Assembly (NCBI GenBank): GCA_031289515.1
Contig: JAITPH010000172.1
Span: 1 to 7,642, forward strand
DNA length: 7,642 bases
Origin: Tannerella sp.
GTDB lineage: Bacteria; Bacteroidota; Bacteroidia; Bacteroidales; Tannerellaceae
Direction of reading: 5' to 3'
The translations under genes and the position numbers were made by a program. A model generated the notes under the pieces. It ran no database searches. It was given only the letters and a program-made list of their open reading frames with translations, and was not told where the DNA came from. Positions 1 through 6,972 of the stretch are shown piece by piece; the first letter of the stretch is position 1, and each line of letters opens with the position of its first letter.

Positions 1-7
1 AAAAACA

Positions 8-39
8 TTTTTTTTCGTTACTTTTGCCCTGTATTTTTG
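8..39 (+). promoter_or_regulatory. Tandem Bacteroides-type -7 boxes upstream of the small RHH gene
   Basis: Two octamers match the Bacteroides primary-sigma -7 consensus TAnnTTTG: TACTTTTG at 19-26 and TATTTTTG at 32-39. The second has a T-run (8-15) at about the right distance to act as a weak -33 element. The -33 region of the first would lie at or beyond the window edge. Predicted starts are near 33 and 46, giving leaders of about 10-23 nt before the ATG at 56. Two matches in 21 bases just before an ORF are unlikely to be accidental, but which one is used cannot be told, and AT-rich sequence raises the chance-match rate. Confidence 0.5.
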
Positions 40-55
40 AATTTTACAAAGAGAT

Positions 56-241
56 ATGAACAAGAAACAATTTTTACTATCTTTGTCGATACTGACAATG
101 CCCGTAATTGCACAGGATAGTTTCAATATAAGACTTACGCCTGACCTTCACAAACAGTTAGCCATAGCTGCCAGTGTCAACGGACAAAGTTTGAGCCAGT
201 ACATTAATTCCATTCTACAAAGAGCTTTTGTTTCGGGATAA
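56..241 (+). CDS. Small ribbon-helix-helix (HicB/Arc-like) protein
   Basis: This 61-residue protein resembles the C-terminal ribbon-helix-helix segment of HicB/Arc-like DNA-binding antitoxins. Residues 23-58 contain a short strand FNIRLTP, helix DLHKQLAIAASVNG, the turn QSLSQY and helix INSILQRAF; the pattern 'RLTPxLHxxLAxxAxxxGxSLxxYI' is typical. The likely role is DNA binding as a dimer, either as an autoregulated antitoxin or a small repressor. No toxin gene (HicA or other) is visible next to it, though one could lie left of the window. The partial HicB domain that precedes the RHH in full-length HicB is absent. In its place residues 1-20 read as a basic start followed by a hydrophobic run ending in VIAQ, which looks like a signal peptide. 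Met15 (position 98) is an alternative start giving 47 residues without that run, but it lacks a visible ribosome site, whereas the ATG at 56 follows AAAGAG. The stop lies 31 bp from the convergent cutC stop. Confidence 0.6.
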   Translation: MNKKQFLLSLSILTMPVIAQDSFNIRLTPDLHKQLAIAASVNGQSLSQYINSILQRAFVSG

Positions 242-272
242 TATTTGTCATTTGCGTGCGACAGATTGGATA

Positions 273-1004
273 TTACAGTAATCCGGCAACAAGATTGCGG
301 TCTGTTTGGACGGTTTCGAACTCCGACGTTGCAACGCTTGCCCCCATCGGAACATTTGTGTTTCGATACTTCATCTTGCTATAAATCAGATTCCTCGCCG
401 AACTGTGAAATTCCGTAGCTCCTGTTTCGGCTTCTATCCGGACGATATTGTCGGCACGCACGCCGCAACCGGGCATTATCACGATACGCCCTGCGGCAAT
501 CTTCACAAGTTCTCTGATAAGCGGTATACCTCGCACTGCGTCAGGCTCTTGTCCGGATGTAAGAATACGGTCGCAACCCAATTCTATCAGTTGTTCGAGC
601 GCTTCAAACGGACTGCGGCATACGTCAAAAGCGCGATGGCACGTTACCGATAGAGGCTTTGCTACCTTTATCAAATTACGCATCAAAGGCAAATCAAAAT
701 CTCCCTGTTCAGTCAGACAGCCGAAAACTACGCCATGCACATTCATTTGTTTTACCATCTCGATATCGTACAGCATCGTGTCTATTTCGGTCGAAGTATA
801 GAGGAAGTCGCCTCCGCGCGGGCGTATTATCACATTAATATCTATCTTCGACGTCAATGCCTGTGCTGCCCGTATCATGCCGTAGCTTGGCGTAACGCCT
901 CCTTCAGGTATTCCGGCGCACAATTCTACCCTGCAAGCGCCTCCGATTTCAGCTTCGATACAACTCTGTACCGAATTTGCGCATATTTCTATTATCCTTC
1001 CCAT
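273..1004 (-). CDS. cutC: CutC-family protein (copper homeostasis protein CutC)
   Basis: This complete 243-residue cytoplasmic protein matches the CutC family (PF03932), a TIM-barrel fold, and is near the usual family length. Family blocks in order are EICANS (6-11), RVELC (25-29), a glycine-rich stretch GGVTPSYG (35-42), RPRGGDFLY (61-69), VHGVVFG (89-95), VTCHRAFD (120-127), DRILTSG (145-151), IMPGCGVR (176-183) and EFHSSAR (198-204). No break or missing block is seen, and the protein has many cysteines. The family name comes from a copper-sensitive E. coli mutant. There the phenotype was later attributed to loss of the MicL small RNA encoded in the 3' part of cutC, so a direct role in copper handling is not secure and the biochemical function is best left open. 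The ATG at 1004 is preceded by A-rich sequence without a Shine-Dalgarno match, which is normal for Bacteroidota. Its own promoter lies just upstream, so it appears to be a single-gene unit separate from susD. Confidence 0.93.
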   Translation of the reverse strand: MGRIIEICANSVQSCIEAEIGGACRVELCAGIPEGGVTPSYGMIRAAQALTSKIDINVIIRPRGGDFLYTSTEIDTMLYDIEMVKQMNVHGVVFGCLTEQGDFDLPLMRNLIKVAKPLSVTCHRAFDVCRSPFEALEQLIELGCDRILTSGQEPDAVRGIPLIRELVKIAAGRIVIMPGCGVRADNIVRIEAETGATEFHSSARNLIYSKMKYRNTNVPMGASVATSEFETVQTDRNLVAGLL

Positions 1005-1026
1005 TTTTTCTGTTTATTTTCGAGTG

Positions 1027-1058
1027 CAAAGATAGTTATTTGATTTAATACTGACAAA
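1027..1058 (-). promoter_or_regulatory. cutC promoter (-33 TTTG / -7 TATCTTTG)
   Basis: Read on the minus strand, TTTG (1058-1055) is followed by a 20-base spacer and then TATCTTTG (1034-1027). This is a full match to the Bacteroides consensus TTTG-N19-21-TAnnTTTG. Transcription would begin near 1020-1022, leaving a leader of about 16-18 nt before the cutC ATG at 1004. Placement, orientation and spacing all agree, making this the best promoter call in the window. Confidence 0.72.
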
Positions 1059-1109
1059 GATTTATTTGCAGACCGCTTTATTGTCGACTATATCCCCCCG
1101 AATACAACA

Positions 1110-1145
1110 ATCCGGATTGTCGAAAATCTTTTCGACAATCCGGAT
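1110..1145 (-). terminator. Long perfect hairpin downstream of susD, probable terminator
   Basis: The arms ATCCGGATTGTCGAAAA (1110-1126) and TTTTCGACAATCCGGAT (1129-1145) are exact reverse complements, 17 bp with only two bases between them. The hairpin lies 64 bases past the susD stop and before the cutC promoter, where the susCD message should end. On the minus strand it is followed by TTGTTGTATT, T-rich but not a clean U-tract. On the plus strand the trailing sequence is A-rich, so termination of minus-strand transcripts is favoured. It could also protect the mRNA 3' end or be a dimeric protein's DNA site. No other strong structure was seen between 1146 and 1209. Confidence 0.55.
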
Positions 1146-1209
1146 CTCAATAAAAATATCCTCGCTAAGGAGCTAAATATTAGTTGTGGCTCTTTCTATG
1201 TTGATTTTT

Positions 1210-3153
1210 TTAGTAAATCCAGCCGGGAGTTTTTTTCAAGTTCGGATTCTTTTCTATTTCGGCGCTTGGAACAGGGAAGATACTGTAGTCGTTCGTCGTT
1301 GACCACTTCACAGTGCCGTTACCGTTGCTCTGCATTCCGTTACACGTGTGAGCGGCCGGCTCATAACCCATGTAAGGAGAAAACTTCGTCTGCCGCAGTG
1401 TTCCCCAACGCAATTCTTCGTAGAAGTTTACGCCTTCGTTCACGAGTTCGCGCCGCGATTCGTCGCGGATTTTGTTTAACGCGCCGTTCTTGTCGGCGAA
1501 GGTATATGGCGGCATTTCCACCGATTTACGTCCGCGTATCAGGTTGACTTTCTCGGCTGCGCCGCTCAAGTCGTCCTGCTGTGCGAGAGCTTCCGCCCAC
1601 ATCAGTAGCACGTAGGCATAACGAAGCACTGGCTCGTCGATGGGGTTGTCGTCTATGTATTCGCAATCATAGCCTTCCATGACAAACTTGCGGTGACGGT
1701 AAGCAAACTCCGCCTCGCCGGTACCGTCCTGACGCAAATCATAAGGCGAAGATATTCCCATGCCTATTTGTGCGCTGACGGACTGATTTGTTGCGCCCAC
1801 CGGCCAACGGTAAACATAACGCACCGGGGTAGCGTTTCCCTGCTTGAAAAGGTCGGCGTCAGCGCCCAAATATTCGTCGCCATAAGGAACGATGAGATTG
1901 GCGTTGAAGCGCGGGTCTCTGTTTGTCCATGCTTTTTGGAGACGCGCTTCGTTGCCTTCGGGCAGATACCTGTCCTTTGTTGCCGCCGGTATCTTGGCGT
2001 CGATTCTGGACTCCATAGCGCTACTGACGATAGATTCGCCGTTTGCCTTTTTATCGCGAAGGAAGTAGACAAGACGGTCTTTATCTGCGGTGGCAAAGTA
2101 TCCCGGAATGACGTCTTCCCAATCGAACGCCGTGCCGTCCTTGTATTCATAGAGATCGACAATAGCCGCCGAAGCGCTGTATTGTGAATAACCTGTTGCA
2201 TTTTGCTGGTCGCCTGACGATCTGGTGCCTGCCATTCTTTGCATAACCGAGCCGTAGCCGGGTTTTGAAATGTTTTGTACCGAGAAAATCATTTCAATGC
2301 AACCTTCGTTGGCTTCGGTAAATATCTCCCTGTATCCGTTCTGAAAAAGATCATAACCGCAATCTTTCACTTTGGAAAAATCATCGGCAGCTTTCTGCAA
2401 GAGCGATTTGTCAATAGTCGTACTTTCCACCGCGCCGACGGCATTGTTATAGTTATACTTTGCTCCCTGCATCAGGTAAGCCCTGCCGCGCAACGCATAA
2501 GCCGCGCCTTTGGAAGCGCGTCCCTTTTCCGCATAACGTCCCGGGAAGTTAGGCTCATCGATACAATCGGTCAAGTCCCGAACTATCTGTTCCCAAACTT
2601 CGTCTTCCGACGATTGCGTTTTCGTACATTCGTCAACCGACGCTATCGGCTCCGTGTAAAGCGGCACGCCAAGTCCGTACCGTCCGTAAAGTTCATTCAG
2701 ACGCATGTAATAATAGGCGCGAAGGAATTTACATTCGGCCAGCAGGCGCGTGCGCATTTCGTCGTCCACGCCGCCGCTGCCCGGTTTGGACAGATTGGCT
2801 ATGCCGTCGTTTGCACGATGAATGCCTTCATAGAGGGTTCTCCACATTGTGGAGAAGAAAGTATCGCCCGACCCTGCCGTACCGCTAAGGTAAGGAATCG
2901 AACGGTATGCTTCGCCGGTCATTCCCAGACATTCAAAAGGAATAACTTTCAGACCGTATGACGCAGCGCCATAGACGCCCCAGTTGCGCATGGAAGCATA
3001 AACGCCGGCAACGCCCTGATTGGTCAGCGCGGAGTTTGTCCACATATTGTTGGACGCCACCTGATTGTAGGGCGTAGTATCCAAGATGTCCGTACACGCC
3101 GGCAATCCGCCAAGCGCTACAAATAATAAAGAAGAATATATTATTTTTTTCAT
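1210..3153 (-). CDS. SusD/RagB-family outer-membrane nutrient-binding lipoprotein
   Basis: This complete 647-residue surface lipoprotein captures substrate and works as the lid of its SusC partner. The N-terminus has a lipoprotein signal: MKK, a hydrophobic run and lipobox LPAC with acylated Cys20. After it come TDILDTTP and the usual SusD opening (NMWTN..L..GVYASM), placing residues 21-230 in the SusD-like N-terminal domain (PF14322 type) with helical repeats such as AECKFLRAYYYMRLNELYG (139-157). The SusD_RagB C-terminal domain (PF07980 type) is marked by LRYAYVLLMWAEAL (510-523), VNLIRGR (536-542), RDESRRELVNEGVNFYEELRWG (563-584) and the end PVPSAEIEKNPNLKKTPGW (627-645). It is longer than E. 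coli-sized lipoproteins and at the upper part of the SusD range. The start lies 20 bp after the susC stop with only an A-rich sequence (ACAAAAGATA) as a ribosome site, so susC and susD are almost certainly co-transcribed. The ligand cannot be read from the sequence; no enzyme gene follows. Confidence 0.95.
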   Translation of the reverse strand: MKKIIYSSLLFVALGGLPACTDILDTTPYNQVASNNMWTNSALTNQGVAGVYASMRNWGVYGAASYGLKVIPFECLGMTGEAYRSIPYLSGTAGSGDTFFSTMWRTLYEGIHRANDGIANLSKPGSGGVDDEMRTRLLAECKFLRAYYYMRLNELYGRYGLGVPLYTEPIASVDECTKTQSSEDEVWEQIVRDLTDCIDEPNFPGRYAEKGRASKGAAYALRGRAYLMQGAKYNYNNAVGAVESTTIDKSLLQKAADDFSKVKDCGYDLFQNGYREIFTEANEGCIEMIFSVQNISKPGYGSVMQRMAGTRSSGDQQNATGYSQYSASAAIVDLYEYKDGTAFDWEDVIPGYFATADKDRLVYFLRDKKANGESIVSSAMESRIDAKIPAATKDRYLPEGNEARLQKAWTNRDPRFNANLIVPYGDEYLGADADLFKQGNATPVRYVYRWPVGATNQSVSAQIGMGISSPYDLRQDGTGEAEFAYRHRKFVMEGYDCEYIDDNPIDEPVLRYAYVLLMWAEALAQQDDLSGAAEKVNLIRGRKSVEMPPYTFADKNGALNKIRDESRRELVNEGVNFYEELRWGTLRQTKFSPYMGYEPAAHTCNGMQSNGNGTVKWSTTNDYSIFPVPSAEIEKNPNLKKTPGWIY

Positions 3154-3173
3154 ATCTGTATCTTTTGTAATTA

Positions 3174-6100
3174 TTAAAATGAAACATTGATGCCACCGGA
3201 GAACATGCGCGGAATAGGATAGGAAGTGAATCCACCGCCGCCTATTTCAGGATCGACACCGGGAAAATCGGTAATGGTCAGCAAATTTTCGCCCGAAAAG
3301 AACAGGCGCAGGCTGCTGATATAAGCTTTTGAAGTCCATGCTCTCGGTAATGTATAGCCCACTTGCAGTGTTTTCAGCTTGACATAAGAAGCATTGTACA
3401 ACTCTGAAGTGTTGTTGCGGTGCGCCGCGCTAACGTTACCGATACGCAGGTAAGGAGCATTGATATTGGCATTCGGGTCTAAAGCCGGATCGTAGTCGGG
3501 GTTGGTAGCCGCCTCCTGAGGATTGCTGTAATAGTAGATATTGCGGGCGTTTATGGCTACAATCGTGCCCTCCTGCCAGTTCGCGCTGCTCATATTGTTG
3601 AAGCCGCGTTCGTAGATGTGATAGTACATCCCCGCATTTCCCGCCCAAGTCATGTTCAGGTCGATGCCCTTCCATTCAGCAGAAAGATTCAAGCCGAAAG
3701 TATATTTGGGCATGGAAGACTTGCCTGTAAAAAGCCGGTCGTTGTCGTTAGTTCCATACATGCCGTCGCCATTCAGGTCGGCATAAATACCTTCGCCATA
3801 CCATAAACCGCTGCCTTGTCCTACGGACTGATTGTTAAAGTTATATACCTTATTGCCGTTCGCATCCGTTTGAGCCAGCATAGCCCTTACCCAGTCAAGG
3901 TCTGCTTTTGTACGAATTATACCGTCACGCGGGCCGCCGTTGGGGTCGGGCGTTACTCCGTCAGCCAGATAGATGTTACCGTTACCCTTATGCTGTTGCC
4001 AGATGTAATATTCATCGAACGCATGACCTTCCACGCGGATAGTATTGCCCGAAACATCCGCTACGTCGCCACGGTTGGTGACCCATACGCGGTTACCGTT
4101 CGCATCCGTTTCCCAGCCTTCCTTATACTTACCTTTGTATTTGACGATGGAGTTCCGATTGTACATAAAATTGGCGTTTACGCTATATTGAAAGTCGTTT
4201 ATTCTGTCCTGCCAGCCCAAAGTAATGTCCAACCCGCTGTTACGCATGTCCGAAGTATTGGTTGTAGGAGCGCCGATAGTTCCCATCGTCAGATAAACCG
4301 ACGGCGAAGCAAGTATTCCTTTCGTAAGCCGCGAATAGTAACCGGCTTCCAGCGTCAGGCGATTATTCAGGAAACCGGCGTCAATGCCGATATCCGTTGA
4401 GGTAACCGATTCCCAGTGAAGTATGGCATTGGCAATCTTGCTTTGGCGCAAACCGTCATAAACGTTGCCGTCGAAAGAGTAATTTGTCGATCCGTAGGTA
4501 GCCTGCCATTCGTAGTAGCCGGATGTGGTATTGCCGAGTTGTCCCCACGAAGCGCGCAGTTTCAAATTGGACAATATATCCTTTGTACCTTCCATAAATC
4601 CTTCCTCGCTCAAACGCCAAGCAGCCGAGAAAGAAGGAAATGTACCCCAGCGATAATCCGGGCCGAATCGCGAAGAGCCGTCCCTGCGGAAGTTGGCATT
4701 CAGCAAGTAACGCTGCTTGTAGTTATAGTTCAAACGTCCGAAATAGGAAACAACGCCATAATCCTGTTCGGCTGTTCCGCCAAGTACGGGGTCTAACTTG
4801 TCAAGCGCCGCGGTAAAATCCGGCAAGTCGAGATCAAGCAATCCGGTACGCCTTGCGCTAAAGCCCTTCACATTCCAGTAATATCTCTCGGCGCCGAGCA
4901 TAACGGCAAAGTCGTGTTCGCCGAGAGTTTTGACGTAATTCACCGTTCCTGTCGCGGTATTGTTCCAATAACGTGTAGTAGCGCGTGTTGTAGTAGCGTC
5001 ATTGCTGCTTGCTCCGAGTATGATCTCGCCTGTGCGAAAATTCTGCTTATCGACCTTTTTGGTATAAACGGCGGTCTCGCTAAACAAAGTCTGATAGTTG
5101 TAGCGCAACTCGGCCGTAAGCCCTTCAATAATGTTTAATCCGGCATACCATGTAGTATTCAAGCGTGTCTGATCATAAGAGCCGCCTGTGCCGACCACTG
5201 TCGCCAATAAATTATTGTTTGAAGAATTATCGACGGCTATACCGTACTTGCCGTCGTGATAAGGCGTCATCGCAGGCGTATTCTGGAACATGTAAGTGAA
5301 ACTTGTGTTACCCGGCTCCGTCTTCTGAAATGTGGCGTAAGTCTGCGTTCCCACTTTCAAAAATTTCTTTAACTGACTTTCCATGTTAATACGGCCGGAA
5401 TAACTTTTCAGACCTGTATTTTCCAATGTTCCCGGATTGTCCAGATAGCCTATCGACAAGAGATAGTTGGAATTTTCACTGCCGCCGATAACAGACAGGT
5501 TGTGCTTTTGAGACGAATTAGGCTTGAACAGGTGATCGACCCACTGAGTATTGGGATAAGCCAAATAGTTAGGCACGCCGTAAGGATTGTCCGTACCGTT
5601 GGGATCTTTCTTTTCCGCCGCACGCCATTCGTCGATAGCCTCTTGCGTATATTTGGTGGCGGCATCCCATTTTCCGTTCGTGTACCAGCGGTTGGCCATT
5701 TCCATATATTCGGCATAGTTGTTCTCGAATCGAAATGCCTTGCCGCTCATTTTCGTACTCGACAGGAGACCTGTGTAAGTGATTCTCGGCTCTTCGCCTC
5801 TTTTACCTTTCTTCGTTGTAATCAACAGTACTCCGTTCGCGCCGCGCGAACCGTAGATAGAAGCGCTGGCCGCATCCTTCAAAAATGAAATTGATTCGAC
5901 GTCTTCGCTGTTGACCGAACTTATGCTTGCTTCCGAGCCGTCAACAATCACTAACGGAGAGAGATAATCGCTATTGAAAGTGCCTACGCCGCGTATGCGA
6001 ATGCCTGCGCCGTCGTCGCCCGGTTTTCCCGAACTTTGTCTGACTGTTACGCCGGAAGCTAAACCCGCGAGTGCATTCGACAGATTCGTCGTCGCACGGT

Positions 6101-6821
6101 TTTCCAGTTTACTTGCGGACACGGTAGATACAGCGCCTGTCAGATTGATCTTTTTCTGTACGCCATATCCTATGACTACAACTTCCTCCAAAGCCTGCGT
6201 GTCTTCCGACAGAACAATCGTCAGATTATTTTCTGCTCTGATTTCCTGCGGAATATAGCCGATATAAGATACTTGCAGCACGGCATTGTCGGTTACAGTC
6301 AGAGTGAATTTTCCTTCCACATCCGTAGCAGTGCCGACGGTAGAGCCTTTAACCTTGACGGTCACTCCAATGACAGGCTCGCCTGCGACGTCGGTCACCG
6401 TTCCGGTAATCCTGACGCCTTGCTGTTGCGTGTTCCGGTCGGGAGAGACGGTTACTTGTTTGGTAAGTACGATGTGCGTACCGCTCATTGTGTATTCGAC
6501 GTCCGTATCGGCAAGCAGGTTGTCCAAAACTTTGCCTACTGGCATGGCCTTGGCTTTCACCGAAACAATGCGATCCACGTCCACCTGATCGTTGAAGATG
6601 AACAGATAATCGGTTTGTTTCTCGATTTCATCAAGAACTTCGCTTAACGCTACTTTGTTTTTGTCAAGCGTTATTCTCGCATTTTGTGCGTATGAATCAT
6701 CTGCAAATGAACAGATTACGCATACAGTCAACATAAATATTGTAAGTCTCATAATTCTAAAAATTTGTTTCAGAATAAATGTTTCAGGGTAAAACCCTTT
6801 TATTAAAGATTTATTTTTCAT
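3174..6821 (-). CDS. SusC/RagA-family TonB-dependent transporter with STN signalling domain
   Basis: This complete 1215-residue outer-membrane transporter imports a ligand bound by the adjacent SusD, using TonB-ExbBD energy. Domains in order: signal peptide, about 24-46 (RLTIFMLTVCVICSFA, cleavage near SYA-Q); STN domain 47-121 (ARITLDKNKVALSEVLDEI, then VLDNLLADTDVEY), which contacts FecR; carboxypeptidase-regulatory-like beta domain 137-205; TonB-box region EEVVVIGYG (212-220); plug 225-340 with RIRGVGT, PLVIVDG, ISFLKDAASASIYGSRGANGV; then the barrel ending in GGINVSF with the terminal Phe typical of outer-membrane proteins. The STN domain explains the length beyond plain SusC. A DxNxDG loop at 1015-1026 resembles an EF-hand calcium loop. 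The start at 6821 puts 23 residues (KGFYPETFILKQIFRI) before Met24, which begins a cleaner signal peptide; both starts lack a Shine-Dalgarno site, and long starts like this occur in the family. Regulation is probably by an ECF sigma/FecR pair upstream, and possibly by an antisense RNA in the leader. I could not identify an ECF promoter with confidence. Confidence 0.96.
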   Translation of the reverse strand: MKNKSLIKGFYPETFILKQIFRIMRLTIFMLTVCVICSFADDSYAQNARITLDKNKVALSEVLDEIEKQTDYLFIFNDQVDVDRIVSVKAKAMPVGKVLDNLLADTDVEYTMSGTHIVLTKQVTVSPDRNTQQQGVRITGTVTDVAGEPVIGVTVKVKGSTVGTATDVEGKFTLTVTDNAVLQVSYIGYIPQEIRAENNLTIVLSEDTQALEEVVVIGYGVQKKINLTGAVSTVSASKLENRATTNLSNALAGLASGVTVRQSSGKPGDDGAGIRIRGVGTFNSDYLSPLVIVDGSEASISSVNSEDVESISFLKDAASASIYGSRGANGVLLITTKKGKRGEEPRITYTGLLSSTKMSGKAFRFENNYAEYMEMANRWYTNGKWDAATKYTQEAIDEWRAAEKKDPNGTDNPYGVPNYLAYPNTQWVDHLFKPNSSQKHNLSVIGGSENSNYLLSIGYLDNPGTLENTGLKSYSGRINMESQLKKFLKVGTQTYATFQKTEPGNTSFTYMFQNTPAMTPYHDGKYGIAVDNSSNNNLLATVVGTGGSYDQTRLNTTWYAGLNIIEGLTAELRYNYQTLFSETAVYTKKVDKQNFRTGEIILGASSNDATTTRATTRYWNNTATGTVNYVKTLGEHDFAVMLGAERYYWNVKGFSARRTGLLDLDLPDFTAALDKLDPVLGGTAEQDYGVVSYFGRLNYNYKQRYLLNANFRRDGSSRFGPDYRWGTFPSFSAAWRLSEEGFMEGTKDILSNLKLRASWGQLGNTTSGYYEWQATYGSTNYSFDGNVYDGLRQSKIANAILHWESVTSTDIGIDAGFLNNRLTLEAGYYSRLTKGILASPSVYLTMGTIGAPTTNTSDMRNSGLDITLGWQDRINDFQYSVNANFMYNRNSIVKYKGKYKEGWETDANGNRVWVTNRGDVADVSGNTIRVEGHAFDEYYIWQQHKGNGNIYLADGVTPDPNGGPRDGIIRTKADLDWVRAMLAQTDANGNKVYNFNNQSVGQGSGLWYGEGIYADLNGDGMYGTNDNDRLFTGKSSMPKYTFGLNLSAEWKGIDLNMTWAGNAGMYYHIYERGFNNMSSANWQEGTIVAINARNIYYYSNPQEAATNPDYDPALDPNANINAPYLRIGNVSAAHRNNTSELYNASYVKLKTLQVGYTLPRAWTSKAYISSLRLFFSGENLLTITDFPGVDPEIGGGGFTSYPIPRMFSGGINVSF

Positions 6822-6828
6822 ACTTTTG
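6798..6828 (+). promoter_or_regulatory. Plus-strand promoter opposite the susC start codon
   Basis: TACTTTTG at 6821-6828 is a full match to the TAnnTTTG -7 box and is the same octamer as at 19-26. A weak -33 element, TTTT (6798-6801), sits 19 bases upstream. It faces away from susC, so it cannot serve the annotated minus-strand genes. Transcription would begin about 6833-6836 and head towards the terminator ending at 6913. The -33 part overlaps susC codons 7-8. A chance match is possible in this AT-rich stretch; the matched terminator downstream raises my confidence. Confidence 0.48.
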
Positions 6829-6833
6829 CATTG

Positions 6834-6913
6834 ATTTTATTAATTAATACAGTTTAAATAATTGTGTAAAGATTTCTACCGGCGACACGCGAGATGCGCA
6901 AAGCCGGTTTTTT
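6834..6913 (+). ncRNA. Candidate cis-antisense small RNA opposite the susC leader
   Basis: A plus-strand promoter (-7 box 6821-6828) and an intrinsic terminator (6878-6913) bracket about 80 bases with no ORF worth calling. The predicted RNA has an AT-rich, mostly unpaired 5' part (6834-6877) and a 3' terminator hairpin. It lies entirely opposite the region between fecR and susC, ending its 5' side about 13 bases from the susC ATG, so it would pair perfectly with the susC mRNA leader if susC transcription starts upstream of 6913. Antisense RNAs opposite susC leaders are known in Bacteroides (DonS in B. fragilis and related PUL-associated RNAs), where they repress the transporter operon. Assignment to that group here rests on position, orientation and size only. 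The start is approximate to a few bases. Confidence 0.48.
6878..6913 (+). terminator. Intrinsic terminator on the plus strand between fecR and susC
   Basis: A GC-rich stem ACCGGC (6878-6883) / GCCGGT (6903-6908) encloses a 19-base loop that can form a small inner hairpin (CGC 6888-6890 with GCG 6896-6898), and is followed by six T (6908-6913). The T-tract is present only on the plus strand; on the minus strand the hairpin is followed by AGAAATC. It therefore does not look like the terminator of fecR, whose stop is 60 bases upstream on the minus strand, and it points to a plus-strand transcript. On the minus strand the same hairpin would sit in the susC leader. Confidence 0.6.
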
Positions 6914-6972
6914 CGTTGGGTACAGATTAGTTGTTTATCTTTTCATAGGCGTTAATTATTAATGATTTAACT

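Noticed and set aside
1..18. A-run and T-run (AAAAACA then eight T) at the left edge as a terminator tail of a preceding gene
   Set aside because: Any hairpin would lie outside the window, so it cannot be judged; the T-run may equally be part of the promoter region.
242..272. Possible terminator between the small gene and cutC: TGTC (247-250) with GACA (259-262)
   Set aside because: The stem is four base pairs with a ten-base loop and no T-tract on either strand, too weak to call.
306..1043. Open frames on the plus strand opposite cutC (and similar ones opposite susC and susD)
   Set aside because: They overlap clear minus-strand genes, show no recognisable domain, have no promoter or ribosome site of their own, and have cysteine/arginine-rich shadow composition.
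3856..4111. A 16-base direct repeat, CCGTTCGCATCCGTTT, at 3856-3871 and 4096-4111, exactly 240 bases apart inside susC
   Set aside because: Both copies encode TDANGN in turn-rich loops in the same frame, and flanking sequence is unrelated. Similar loop composition and codon preference explain it without a duplication or recombination site.
6914..6972. ECF-sigma-type promoter for susC just after the fecR stop
   Set aside because: Several AAC- and GTA-containing words occur, but no -35/-10 pair with convincing spacing stands out, and the consensus for the cognate sigma factor is unknown.
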